Assembly (NCBI GenBank): GCA_964655995.1 | Contig: CAZZPK010000004.1 | Span: 1 to 64,000, forward strand | DNA: 64,000 nt | Direction of reading: 5' to 3' | Source of the DNA: JACPIA01 sp964655995 | GTDB lineage: Bacteria > Patescibacteriota > Minisyncoccia > Phycocordibacterales > XYD1-FULL-46-19 | Shown: positions 1 through 8,062 of the stretch, piece by piece | Numbering within the stretch: position 1 is the stretch's first letter | How the letters are laid out: each line of letters starts with the position of its first letter | Notes under the pieces: generated by a model | What the model was told of the DNA's origin: nothing | Databases searched by the model: none | The model's input: the letters and a program-made list of their open reading frames with translations, nothing else | Position numbers and translations under genes: made by a program

Positions 1-149
1 TTAAATCGGCTGACTATATTATCGACATGGGTCCAGAGGGCGGCGCCGCAGGCGGCCAAATAATCGCCACCGGCACTCCTGAAGAAGTAGCTTACGCCCC
101 CGGCTCCCATACCGCCAAGTATCTAAAACGCGCGTTAAAAAAGAAGTAA
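1..149 (+). CDS. uvrA: Excinuclease ABC subunit A, C-terminal end only
   Basis: The window opens inside this gene. Reading the frame that starts at base 3 gives 48 residues beginning KSADYIIDMGPEGG and ending at a TAA (147-149). The DYIIDxGPEGG and GTPEEVA strings are the typical last segment of UvrA, just after its second ATPase domain. UvrA is the damage-recognition ATPase of nucleotide excision repair. It lies directly upstream of uvrC, so two Uvr subunits are neighbours. The N-terminal more than 90 percent lies outside the window. Confidence 0.9.
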   Translation, partial: KSADYIIDMGPEGGAAGGQIIATGTPEEVAYAPGSHTAKYLKRALKKK

Positions 150-168
150 ATAATTTTAGTATCCACAT

Positions 169-202
169 GTTCCGTAATTCCGTATATACGTTATTACGGA
201 AC
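169..202. repeat. Nested palindrome downstream of uvrA
   Basis: GTTCCGTAAT (169-178) and ATTACGGAAC (193-202) form a perfect 10-bp inverted repeat. The 14-nt loop itself contains the perfect palindrome CGTATATACG (181-190). It sits 20 nt after the uvrA stop. There is no clean T-run right after it, so it may be a factor-binding site or a weak terminator. Confidence 0.55.
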
Positions 203-210
203 AATGGTTT

Positions 211-246
211 TTAGTCATTAATCTACGATCGTGGGATAACGGCTAA
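211..246 (-). repeat. 36-bp quasi-palindromic element, solo copy
   Basis: The core is ACGATCGT. Its reverse complement matches the elements at 47074-47109 (31 of 36 positions) and 47688-47723, sharing the left block TTAGnnGTTA, the centre CCACGATCGT and the right block TTAA. It lies between uvrA and the terminator of a convergent small gene and carries a TAAAAT hexamer at its plus-strand right end (244-249). No PaaX-like gene is nearby, so this is a solo copy. Confidence 0.7.
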
Positions 247-283
247 AATAAAAAAGAGGCGTTACTCAAGTAGAGAACGCCTC
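244..283 (-). terminator. Rho-independent terminator of the small minus-strand gene
   Basis: GAGGCGTT (256-263) pairs with AACGCCTC (276-283). Read on the minus strand, the hairpin is followed by TTTTTTATTTT. It lies about 30 nt after the stop of the 45-residue membrane protein. Confidence 0.75.
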
Positions 284-313
284 AGGGTACGATGTCTAAA
301 TTACACTCAGTAG

Positions 314-451
314 TTAATTTGTTTTAGACTCTTTTCTCTCGCGGTATGCACCATAAATCAATATCGCAGACACGAAAGCTAGGGGCAAAATTACCCCAAT
401 GAGAATCCGATCCCATTCATTGGTCAAAAATGCGTAAATTAGATCAATCAT
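314..451 (-). CDS. Small single-pass membrane protein, 45 aa
   Basis: I do not recognise this protein. The minus strand encodes 45 residues starting MIDLIYAFLTNEWDR, with one hydrophobic helix (about residues 17-35) and a basic tail ending ERKESKTN. A good Shine-Dalgarno sequence (TTGAGGAG, about 8 nt before the ATG) and a dedicated hairpin terminator support a real gene despite its size. It is divergent from uvrC. Its construction (own ribosome site, own terminator, minus strand) matches the other small accessory genes of this window. Confidence 0.7.
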   Translation of the reverse strand: MIDLIYAFLTNEWDRILIGVILPLAFVSAILIYGAYRERKESKTN

Positions 452-484
452 TTAAAGATCTCCTCAAGGTTTGGTTGTTCTGTT

Positions 485-1822
485 GTGAATTATAGTGAGA
501 TAGAGTATATTTGTCAAATGGATCTAAAACGGGTTAAGAAATATGATTTGCCGGAGGGGCCCGGGGTGTACTTTTTTTATAAAGGCCGGACGGTTTTGTA
601 TATTGGCAAAGCCACTTCGCTTAAAGACCGGGTGCGCAGTTATTTTAACGGCGACTTGGGCGACACCCGCGGCCCACGCTTGGTGGCGATGCTTGAGCAG
701 GCCACCAGCTTAAAATGGCAAGCGACCAACTCGGTGTTGGAAGCGCTTTTACTGGAGACTAATTTAATTAAAAAGCATCAGCCTAAATATAATGCCAAAG
801 AAAAGGATGATAAAAGTTTTTACCATATTGTCATCACCAACGAGCCTTGGCCTCGCGTTTTAATGCAACGGGGGAAAGATATTTCAGCGACTCTGAATAA
901 AAACGACAGCTTTATCCCAGAGGGTCCCTACGCTGATCGTTTTTCTTCGAGTCGCTTACATTTGTTTGGCCCGTTTCCTAAAGCGAGTGAGTTAAAAGTG
1001 GCGTTAAAATTAATTCGTAAAATTTTCCCATTCAGGGATCAGTGTTTACCCCGTGATGTAGTCATTTTACGGGGTAGCCCCCGTAAAGCGAATACGCCAC
1101 GGGGCACAGCTTGTTTTAATCGGCAGATTGGTTTGTGCCCGGGCGTGTGCACCGGTGAGATCAGTCAAAAAGATTATCAAAAGATTATCAAAAACTTAAG
1201 TTTATTTTTGAGCGGCCAGACCGGTAAAGTGGTTAAAAATTTAGAGCGCGAGATGAAGGCGCTTGCCAAAGCGCAAAATTTTGAGCAAGCGGCCAAAGTG
1301 CGCAATCAACTTTACGCTCTCCAGCATATTCAAGATGTGGCGTTGATAAGAGAGCCCTTCGAGGAGACTCAGGACGGCTCTCACCAAGTGAGAGTTGAGG
1401 CTTATGACGTGGCGCACACGGCCGGTAGTGATACTGTGGGGGTAATGACGGTAGTGGTAAATAATGAGCCAACCCCGAGCGAGTACCGTAAATTCAAGTT
1501 AAAATCTAAAAACAATGATGTCGCCAATTTGCGCGAGATGCTCGAGCGGCGCCTCGCGCACCCCGAGTGGCCGGCTCCGGCGCTAATTGTGGTGGATGGC
1601 GGAGTGACTCAACTTAATGCCGCTAAAGCGGTGTTAAGTCAGGCCGGGGTAAATTGGCCGGCGGTGGCGGTAACCAAAGACGAGCGTCATCGCCCCCGCG
1701 AGCTCAAAGGCACTAAAGAGTTAGTCGCTTTATACGAGACGGCGATTATCAAGGCCAATGCTTTGGCCCACAGTTTTGCACTGTCTTATCATAGAAAGGT
1801 CCGCCGCCGGATGTTATACTAA
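485..1822 (+). CDS. uvrC: UvrABC excinuclease subunit C, short form
   Basis: UvrC makes the dual incisions of nucleotide excision repair. The N-terminal GIY-YIG nuclease is visible (GVY at 27-29, YIG at 39-41). Four cysteines around TACFNRQIGLCPGVC match the cysteine cluster of this family. The UVR helix pair (LEREMKALAKAQNFEQAAKV) and the RNase H-like endonuclease domain follow, with YDVAHTAG, VVDGG and a final YHRKVRRR supplying the expected Asp, Asp and His. The protein stops there: 445 residues against roughly 550-610 in typical UvrC, lacking the C-terminal (HhH)2 DNA-binding region. The start is uncertain: GTG at 485, or ATG at 518 (MDLKRVKKYDLP). It sits next to uvrA, and the histidine kinase follows after 6 nt. 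Confidence 0.93.
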   Translation: MNYSEIEYICQMDLKRVKKYDLPEGPGVYFFYKGRTVLYIGKATSLKDRVRSYFNGDLGDTRGPRLVAMLEQATSLKWQATNSVLEALLLETNLIKKHQPKYNAKEKDDKSFYHIVITNEPWPRVLMQRGKDISATLNKNDSFIPEGPYADRFSSSRLHLFGPFPKASELKVALKLIRKIFPFRDQCLPRDVVILRGSPRKANTPRGTACFNRQIGLCPGVCTGEISQKDYQKIIKNLSLFLSGQTGKVVKNLEREMKALAKAQNFEQAAKVRNQLYALQHIQDVALIREPFEETQDGSHQVRVEAYDVAHTAGSDTVGVMTVVVNNEPTPSEYRKFKLKSKNNDVANLREMLERRLAHPEWPAPALIVVDGGVTQLNAAKAVLSQAGVNWPAVAVTKDERHRPRELKGTKELVALYETAIIKANALAHSFALSYHRKVRRRMLY

Positions 1823-1828
1823 TGGTTA

Positions 1829-2803
1829 ATGACCATATCGGCGCTTATTGTTTTGGCACCGTATATCTTTTTAGTGCTGGCGCTGCTTGAGTTGGCGCGA
1901 GTGATGCATGAGCGCAATGAGTTAAAAAAGCGCGAGCAATTTGTAATCAAGCAGGTGGAGGCGCATAAAGAGCTTACTCAAGCCAAAGTGCAAAGCGAGT
2001 TTTCGAGCCGCGAGCGGGAGCTCTCGAGCCGCGAGCTTGAGGCTAAGTTTGCCACCAATCGTTTGGAGGGGTTTGAGGAGGCCAAGTCTAAATTTGTTTC
2101 AGTGACGGCCCATCAGATGCGCACGCCGCTGGCGGCTATTAAATGGACCCTCCACATGCTCTCCAAGGGCGATTTGGGCCCCATCACCCAGGATCAAAAA
2201 TCTTTTATCGACAAGGGGCTGTCGAGCACCGAGCGGATGATCCGGATTGTGAACGATTTGTTGTTGGTTGATGCGCCGAGCTCCACGCCAGAGGCCTTGG
2301 CACTTAGCCCGGTTGATCTCAAGCTTTTGGTCCAAAATATTGTTAAGGAGTTCGAGCCGCAGGCCCTAAGCAAAAAAATTGCAGTTAAATTTGAGAGTCC
2401 CGACAAGGCTCTGCCTATGCTTAAGGCTGATGCCGGCAAGCTCCGGATGGTAGTCGAAAACTTGCTCGACAATGCCATTAAATACACGCCCGCGGCGGGC
2501 GAGGTTAAAGTCTCGCTTATTGATACGGCGCTTAATAGTCCGACACCGAGCCTGGAGCTGGTGGTGGCCGACAGTGGCATTGGTATCCCGCCGGCCGACC
2601 AATCTAAAATTTTCAGCAAGTTTTTTCGGGCGGGCAATGCGGTGGCGCTGGAGCCCAACGGCAGCGGTCTGGGGCTTTATATCTGCAAAGATATTATTGA
2701 GTCCCATGGCGGGGCAATGTGGTTTGAGAGTCCCGTCAACTCTGCCGGCGGCGGGGCCGCTTTCCATCTCTCACTACCGCTTGCCGGCCCGGCTGTGGTA
2801 TAA
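1829..2803 (+). CDS. Membrane-anchored sensor histidine kinase
   Basis: The 324-residue protein has one N-terminal transmembrane helix (about 5-25), a charged coiled coil (27-85), a HisKA dimerisation domain with the phospho-accepting His95 (TAHQMRTP), and a HATPase domain with N box (NLLDNAIKYTP), G1 (DSGIGIP) and G2 (GSGLGLYICKDI). With no extracytoplasmic sensor loop, it probably senses membrane or cytoplasmic signals. A TATACT box (1815-1820) ends 8 nt before the ATG, inside the end of uvrC, so it can be transcribed leaderless. The response regulator follows directly, making a likely two-component pair. Confidence 0.9.
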   Translation: MTISALIVLAPYIFLVLALLELARVMHERNELKKREQFVIKQVEAHKELTQAKVQSEFSSRERELSSRELEAKFATNRLEGFEEAKSKFVSVTAHQMRTPLAAIKWTLHMLSKGDLGPITQDQKSFIDKGLSSTERMIRIVNDLLLVDAPSSTPEALALSPVDLKLLVQNIVKEFEPQALSKKIAVKFESPDKALPMLKADAGKLRMVVENLLDNAIKYTPAAGEVKVSLIDTALNSPTPSLELVVADSGIGIPPADQSKIFSKFFRAGNAVALEPNGSGLGLYICKDIIESHGGAMWFESPVNSAGGGAAFHLSLPLAGPAVV

Positions 2804-2831
2804 TCGGCCTATATCAGTTTAAATTCCAAAT

Positions 2832-3200
2832 ATGGCGATCAAAAAAATATTTATTGTTGAGGACGACGAGTTTCTCCGCTCGCTCACCGTTAAACGTTTG
2901 GAGAAGGAGGGTTACGAGGTGGCTGTAGCCGAGAACGGTGACAAAGCCATCGACCTGATCCCCAAAGAAAAACCGGATGCCATTTTGCTTGATTTACTCT
3001 TGCCCGGCAAAAGCGGTTTTGAGGTTTTAGAGAAGCTCAAAGACGACGGCGCAATCAAGGGCGTGCCAGTAGTTGTCTTTTCCAACTTGGGCCAGCGCGA
3101 GGATATCGATAAGGCCAAAAAACTAGGCGCCACCGACTTTTTAATCAAAGCCAATTTTACTTTAGACGACGTGGTCGCTAAATTAGGTAGTTTAAAATAA
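2832..3200 (+). CDS. Stand-alone response regulator receiver protein
   Basis: This is a 122-residue CheY-like receiver domain with no output domain. The acidic pair (EDD, 10-12), phospho-acceptor Asp54 (LLDLLLPG), the switch Ser in VFSN and the conserved Lys in LIKAN are all present. It is the probable partner of the kinase upstream. With no DNA-binding domain it must act by protein contact, as CheY or Spo0F do. A TATAAT at 2799-2804 lies 27 nt before the ATG. Confidence 0.9.
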   Translation: MAIKKIFIVEDDEFLRSLTVKRLEKEGYEVAVAENGDKAIDLIPKEKPDAILLDLLLPGKSGFEVLEKLKDDGAIKGVPVVVFSNLGQREDIDKAKKLGATDFLIKANFTLDDVVAKLGSLK

Positions 3201-3204
3201 AGTT

Positions 3205-4167
3205 ATGGCGGCGGTCCGGGTGGGAGTGGTCCGAGGCGGTTTAGGCGGCGAGTATGAGGTCTCGCTTAAGACCGGCAGTAGTGTGCTCAAACATTTGCCC
3301 CCTCATTACTCGGGTCGCGATATTTTAATTACCCGAGACGGCCAATGGCATTTGGGCGGACTGCCCACCACCCCGGCTCTTGCCGCTAAAAGCGTTGATG
3401 TCTTTTTTAACGCCTTGCACGGTGAGTTTGGCGAGGACGGCCAGATCCAAAAAATTTTTGACGACTTGGGAGTCAAGTACACCGGCGCCGGCCACCTGGC
3501 CTCGGCGCTTGCTATGGACAAGCCGACCAGTAAAAATTTGTTTGCCAAAGCCGGACTCCGAGTGCCTCAAGGTCGAGTAGTAAAGGCCGGCGAGGATCTG
3601 CATTTAGTGGCGCCCGATATTTTTAAGCGGGTAGCGCCACCTTGGGTGGTTAAGCCGGCTGATCGCGGCTCCTCGCTCGGCTTGTTTTTGGCCAAAACCG
3701 TACATCAATTGATTGATGCTATTAAATCTTGTCTTAATCATACCGACAATGTGCTGGTTGAGGAGTATTTGCGCGGCAAAGAGGCAACAGTTGGGGTGGT
3801 TGAGGGACTGCGAGGCGAGCCGATCTATGCCTTACTGCCAATTGAGATCCGCCGGCCGGCCGGCAAGGCGGTGTGGGATTATGAGGATAAATACAATGGC
3901 GCTACCAAAGAGATCTGCCCCGGCACTTTTACCGCGGCGGAAAAGGCCGAGTTGTCGCGTCAAGCCGCTTTGGCTCATCAAACACTCGGCTTGGCTCATT
4001 ACTCCCGCTCGGATTTTATTGTCACGCCGCGGGGGGTTTACATCATCGAGACTAACTCATTACCCGGTATGACCAGCGAGTCGCTCTTGCTTAAGGCCTT
4101 GCAGGCTGTCGGCGTGGAGTATCCGCATTTTTTGGATCATGTGCTAAGATTAGCTCTCAATGACTAA
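3205..4167 (+). CDS. ddl: D-alanine--D-alanine ligase
   Basis: This ATP-grasp enzyme joins two D-alanines for the peptidoglycan stem peptide, in the cytoplasm. The N-terminal domain has GVVRGGLGGEYEVSLKTG and HGEFGEDGQIQ. The ATP-grasp core includes GAGHLASALAMDK, VVKPADRGSSLG and VEEYLRGKEATVGV. The C-terminal metal-binding end reads IIETNSLPGMT, with the Glu and Asn ligands. The length (320) is normal. The last 8 nt overlap the next gene, so translation is probably coupled. Finding ddl with MraY, MurG and FtsW later in the window indicates a peptidoglycan wall. Confidence 0.93.
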   Translation: MAAVRVGVVRGGLGGEYEVSLKTGSSVLKHLPPHYSGRDILITRDGQWHLGGLPTTPALAAKSVDVFFNALHGEFGEDGQIQKIFDDLGVKYTGAGHLASALAMDKPTSKNLFAKAGLRVPQGRVVKAGEDLHLVAPDIFKRVAPPWVVKPADRGSSLGLFLAKTVHQLIDAIKSCLNHTDNVLVEEYLRGKEATVGVVEGLRGEPIYALLPIEIRRPAGKAVWDYEDKYNGATKEICPGTFTAAEKAELSRQAALAHQTLGLAHYSRSDFIVTPRGVYIIETNSLPGMTSESLLLKALQAVGVEYPHFLDHVLRLALND

Positions 4168-5443
4168 ACTGCGACGTTTAAGGGGGTGGCGCTACTTTTG
4201 GACGGCTGTGACGATCGGCTGGTTTTTGGCCTTTCGCCAAGTCAAACGGAGCTCGCGCTGGAGCACGATACTGATTATTTTTGTGATGGCGCTGACTTTT
4301 CTAAATTTAGTAGTGGTGAGCGGCATTTTAGTCGGCCTCATCGAGGGCTCGGAGGAGACGTATCGCGAGCGCTATACCGGCGACATCATCATCTCCACTT
4401 TAAAACAAAAAACTTACATCGAGCATAGTCCCGAGTTGGTAACTTTGATTAAAAGCTTGCCGTGGACGGAGAGTGCTACGGCGCGCTACATGGAGGCGGG
4501 AACCATCGAGGCCAATTATCAGACGCGGATCAATGAGCGCGATCCCATCGAGAGTGCCGGTACGATTATTACCGGCATTAATCCGCTCGACGAGGATATC
4601 GCCACCGGCATCTCCGACTTGGTAACCGAGGGCGAGTATCTCTCGCCGTCAGATTACGATCAGATTTTGATTGGCTATCAACTACTGCGCAAATATTTGC
4701 CGATTGACTCGCCGGGTTTGCAATTGCTCGACAATGTGGAGGTGGGCAGTAAGGTCCGTTTGGTTATCAATGGCAATACCCGGGAGTTTACGGTTAAGGG
4801 CATACTCCATGGCAAGGTCGATGAGATCGGCCGACGCGTCTTTATGGTCGACAGCCAATTGCGTCCGATGATCGGGCGCGATGATTACAATGTTGACGAG
4901 ATCGCCGTCCGTCTCAAGCCTGGAGCCGACGCCGATGTCGCCAAGCAGGCTATTTTGGCGACCGGGGCCGGCGAGCGGGCCAAGGTCCAGACCTGGCTTG
5001 ATGCCCAACCTAAGTTTTTAAAAGATATCAAAGACACCTTTGCCCTGCTTGGCAATATGATCGGCTCAATCGGTTTGGTGGTGGCCTCGATTACCATTTT
5101 TATTGTCATCTTTATTAATGCGATCACTCGCCGTAAGTACATCGGCATTTTAAAAGGTATCGGTATTGATGCCGTGGTAATCGAGTGTGCCTACGTGATC
5201 CAGTCGCTTTTTTACGCCAGCGTGGGTACCTTGCTTGGCGCGATCATTTTATTTGGCGTACTCCAACCCTATTTGGCGGCGCATCCGATCGACTTCCCCT
5301 TTAGCGATGGGATCTTGGTGGCGACGGTCGGCGGCACCATTTTGCGGATGTTGGCGCTGATGATCGCCACCTTGATTGCCGGCTATATCCCGGCGCGGAT
5401 CGTGGTCAAGCAAAATACCCTAGATGCCATTTTGGGCCGTTAA
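4160..5443 (+). CDS. ABC transporter permease, FtsX/MacB/LolC type
   Basis: The 427-residue protein has the classic four-helix layout: one helix near 33-58, a large extracytoplasmic MacB-type domain (about 60-285), then three helices near 297-322, 347-372 and 388-415. RKYIGILKGIG matches the coupling-helix region that contacts the ATPase. It overlaps ddl by 8 nt and is followed by an ATPase and a HlyD-like adaptor, so together they resemble MacAB with separate permease and ATPase chains. The substrate (peptide, lipoprotein or drug) cannot be told. Confidence 0.87.
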   Translation: MTKLRRLRGWRYFWTAVTIGWFLAFRQVKRSSRWSTILIIFVMALTFLNLVVVSGILVGLIEGSEETYRERYTGDIIISTLKQKTYIEHSPELVTLIKSLPWTESATARYMEAGTIEANYQTRINERDPIESAGTIITGINPLDEDIATGISDLVTEGEYLSPSDYDQILIGYQLLRKYLPIDSPGLQLLDNVEVGSKVRLVINGNTREFTVKGILHGKVDEIGRRVFMVDSQLRPMIGRDDYNVDEIAVRLKPGADADVAKQAILATGAGERAKVQTWLDAQPKFLKDIKDTFALLGNMIGSIGLVVASITIFIVIFINAITRRKYIGILKGIGIDAVVIECAYVIQSLFYASVGTLLGAIILFGVLQPYLAAHPIDFPFSDGILVATVGGTILRMLALMIATLIAGYIPARIVVKQNTLDAILGR

Positions 5444-5450
5444 CAAATTT

Positions 5451-6125
5451 ATGATCAAAGCTACCAATATAATCAAAAAATACGAGTCAGGCGACGGTGA
5501 GTTGGTGGTGCTTAAGGAGTTGAGTTTAACGGTGCCGGCCGGCCAATTTTTAGCCATTACCGGGCGCTCCGGCTCGGGCAAAAGCACCCTGCTTTACCAA
5601 TTAGGCCTGCTTGATCGGCCCAATAGCGGTGAGATTATTATCGACAATACCGACATTTTGGCTCTCGACGACAACGAGCGGACGCGCTTCCGTCTTTACG
5701 AATTGGGTTATGTGTTCCAGGATTACGCCTTATTGCCCGAGCTTAGCGCTTTGGAAAATGTCATGGTGCCGCTTTTGATGCAAGGTCTCTCGTATCGGGC
5801 GGCGGCGGAGCGGTCGCTTCGGGCGTTGACCCAAATCGGTTTGGGCGATCGGCTGGAGAATCTGCCGAGTCAGCTCTCGGGCGGCCAGCAGCAGCGGGTA
5901 AGTATTGCGCGGGCGATTGCTCACGAGCCAAAGATTATTTTTGCCGATGAGCCAACCGCCAACTTGGATCGCGAGACGGCGCAGGTAGTACTCGAGCTTT
6001 TTAAAGATCTGCATCGCCAGGGGCAGACGATTGTAATGGTGATCCACGAGGCGGATTACACCAAACTGGCGGAGCGAGTCGTCACTTTGGATGATGGACG
6101 GATTATCTCGGATGTGCTACAGTAA
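5451..6125 (+). CDS. ABC transporter ATP-binding protein, LolD/MacB type
   Basis: This 224-residue cytoplasmic ATPase has Walker A GRSGSGKST (38-46), Q-loop in YVFQDYALLP, signature LSGGQQQR, Walker B IIFADEPTANLD and switch His in MVIHEADY. I chose the ATG at 5451 (MIKATNIIKKY) because it starts at the usual family boundary; an in-frame start 27 nt upstream would add unlikely residues overlapping the permease. It powers the preceding permease. Confidence 0.9.
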   Translation: MIKATNIIKKYESGDGELVVLKELSLTVPAGQFLAITGRSGSGKSTLLYQLGLLDRPNSGEIIIDNTDILALDDNERTRFRLYELGYVFQDYALLPELSALENVMVPLLMQGLSYRAAAERSLRALTQIGLGDRLENLPSQLSGGQQQRVSIARAIAHEPKIIFADEPTANLDRETAQVVLELFKDLHRQGQTIVMVIHEADYTKLAERVVTLDDGRIISDVLQ

Positions 6126-6133
6126 AATCTCGC

Positions 6134-7549
6134 ATGCTTAAATTAAAAAACTTATTTTGGCAGTATCCTAAAATTATCTCTGCGGGCGCGGTAGGGCTCC
6201 TCGTGGTTTTGGGTTTTGTTTATTTACGCTCGGGCAATGGTGAAGCGACGATCAAGGTGGTGCGCCAAGATTTGGTCCAAACAGTGCCGGCCAGTGGCAA
6301 ACTCCGGGCTCTCGGGCAAGCCGATCTCTCCTTTGCCAAAAGCGGACGGGTGGCCGGGGTTTATAAACAGCCGGGAGCGCGAGTATATATTGGCGAAACG
6401 ATTGCCGCTTTGGATCAAGCCGACTTGTTGGCCGAGCGCGCAAGCGCCGAGGCCACGCTCCGCCAAGCCGAGGCCAAGTTAGAGAGTTATAAAATCGCCT
6501 TAGCCGATGCCGACCGAGTGCTAACTAACAGCGTGACCAAAGCCTTTTCTACTGCGGACACGGTAATGGGCACGACGATCGACGAGCTGTACGACAGTCC
6601 GGAATGGTCGAGTGCCAATTTAGTAATCGACTTTCAAGGTTCGTCTTTGCGCGAGCGCTTGACTACCTCGCGGCGGGAGGCAGTCCGGAATTTAACCAAT
6701 TGGGAAAAAGAGTTGGCCGCCGGTACCACCGATATCGTAGAGTTGGCTAAAAAGGCGGAAGTTTATTTGGACCAATTTGTAAAATTTTTAGCTGATCTCT
6801 CGTTTGCTGTTAACTATTTGGATAATTTAGCCAATGAAGAGGCGATTAGCGAGGCCCGAGAGACGATTAACTCCGCGCTAAGCAGTTTGTCGACCGCGAT
6901 TGAGACTCATAGCGCCGCGCCGTCTAATGTGGCCATCCAAGAGGGGGTGGTCGATGGCGCTCGGGCCAGTATCGCTAAAATCGAGGCGGAAATTGGCAAA
7001 GGTTTGATCCGGGCGCCGCTCTCCGGACTAGTAACCAAACAGGAGGCCCGCATAGGCGAGAGTGTGGAGGCTAACGAGATATTGACCTCGGTTATTGCCG
7101 ACAATAAAAACTTTGAAATCGAATCTTATATCCCGGAAGTCAATATCACCAAAGTGGCGGTCGGGAATCCGGTTAAAATCACTTTTGACGCTTTGCCGCG
7201 CGAGACTTTTACCGGCCAAGTGTCGACGATTGATCAGGGTGAGACGATCCGCGATGGCGTGCCTAATTTTAAAATCAAAGTGTCGTTAAAAACCGATGAT
7301 GTCCGGGTTAAAACCGGCTTAAGCGCCAATTTAATCATTGAGACAGCCAAAAAAGAGGCAGTGCTGGTGGTGCCGATTTATGCCGTGGCGCGCCAAGTCG
7401 ACGGCAGGGCGACAGTGCAAGTTAAAGACGGTAATAATGTCTCCACGCGCGATATTGTAACCGGCCAAACCGGCGATGGTGGGCTCGTCGAGGTGGTGTC
7501 CGGCTTGGCTGAGGGGGAGCTGGTGCTAGCAGTCCCTCTGGCTGAATAA
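6134..7549 (+). CDS. HlyD/MacA-family periplasmic adaptor-like protein
   Basis: The 471-residue protein has an N-terminal membrane anchor (about 13-30). A first half of the lipoyl-like domain follows (GQADLSFAKSGRVAGVYKQPGARV), then a long helical hairpin (about 95-275), the second lipoyl half (IRAPLSGLVTKQEARIGESV) and the beta-barrel and membrane-proximal domains (VKITFDALPRETFTGQVSTID). It is the third gene of the MacAB-like export set. In a cell without an outer membrane the adaptor would work outside the single membrane, as in Gram-positive relatives. The gene ends at a 16-bp palindromic hairpin. Confidence 0.87.
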   Translation: MLKLKNLFWQYPKIISAGAVGLLVVLGFVYLRSGNGEATIKVVRQDLVQTVPASGKLRALGQADLSFAKSGRVAGVYKQPGARVYIGETIAALDQADLLAERASAEATLRQAEAKLESYKIALADADRVLTNSVTKAFSTADTVMGTTIDELYDSPEWSSANLVIDFQGSSLRERLTTSRREAVRNLTNWEKELAAGTTDIVELAKKAEVYLDQFVKFLADLSFAVNYLDNLANEEAISEARETINSALSSLSTAIETHSAAPSNVAIQEGVVDGARASIAKIEAEIGKGLIRAPLSGLVTKQEARIGESVEANEILTSVIADNKNFEIESYIPEVNITKVAVGNPVKITFDALPRETFTGQVSTIDQGETIRDGVPNFKIKVSLKTDDVRVKTGLSANLIIETAKKEAVLVVPIYAVARQVDGRATVQVKDGNNVSTRDIVTGQTGDGGLVEVVSGLAEGELVLAVPLAE

Positions 7550-7569
7550 AAAAGGCGCCAATTGGCGCC
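7548..7569 (-). terminator. Terminator of the lipoprotein gene
   Basis: GGCGCCAATTGGCGCC (7554-7569) is a perfect palindrome followed on the minus strand by TTTTTT. It also separates the convergent HlyD-like gene. Its core GCCAATTGGC recurs at 32755-32764. Confidence 0.7.
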
Positions 7570-7590
7570 CTAAAAAATAAAATCCTAGAT

Positions 7591-7956
7591 CTAGCCCAGA
7601 CTGCTCTCTAGTCCGTCGATGGACTTGGTGTTAAAAAAGGTCCAAGTGATGACCTCGCCGCCATATAGGCAGGTGGAGTTGCCGGTGTAATCGCCCGTAT
7701 AACTGACGGCTAAAAAGTCATAGCAATCATCAGCGGCAAAAATCGTTGTTGTCTCGCCGGGCAATAAGGGGTCGCCGAGCAAGTTGGGTCCCCACTCTGG
7801 CGAGTCGACGGGCGAGATGTAGATCTCGGTGATGACGAAGGTGGACTCATTTACCACCAAGATGGTGTTTAACCCTGTCGCTGGGCCGACAATCGGGCAA
7901 CCAACGAGCATTAGGCCGATCAACAGGATGGCCGCTGTGCTGAAAATGTTTTTCAT
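7591..7956 (-). CDS. Putative lipoprotein, 121 aa
   Basis: I do not recognise the family. The N-terminus MKNIFSTAAILLIGLMLVGC is a clear type II signal peptide, with a lipobox LVGC and lipidation predicted at Cys20. The mature part is acidic and probably beta-rich, with two later cysteines (DDCYDF, STCLYGG). AGGAG about 7 nt before the ATG and a TATAAT about 55 nt upstream on the minus strand (revcomp near 8000) support expression. The terminator lies just after the stop. It would be anchored on the outer face of the cytoplasmic membrane. Confidence 0.8.
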   Translation of the reverse strand: MKNIFSTAAILLIGLMLVGCPIVGPATGLNTILVVNESTFVITEIYISPVDSPEWGPNLLGDPLLPGETTTIFAADDCYDFLAVSYTGDYTGNSTCLYGGEVITWTFFNTKSIDGLESSLG

Positions 7957-8002
7957 ACCGACTCTCCTTTCTCTCGGATGAAGTCAAATCCAAATCTATT
8001 AT

Positions 8003-8048
8003 AACAAAAAATAAGACCCACTCCTATCTTACGACAGTAGTGGGTCTT
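8003..8048 (-). terminator. Terminator of the 200-aa gene
   Basis: AAGACCCACT (8013-8022) pairs with AGTGGGTCTT (8039-8048), a perfect 10-bp stem. On the minus strand it is followed by ATTTTTTG. Confidence 0.75.
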
Positions 8049-8062
8049 GATGTAATGGGGGA

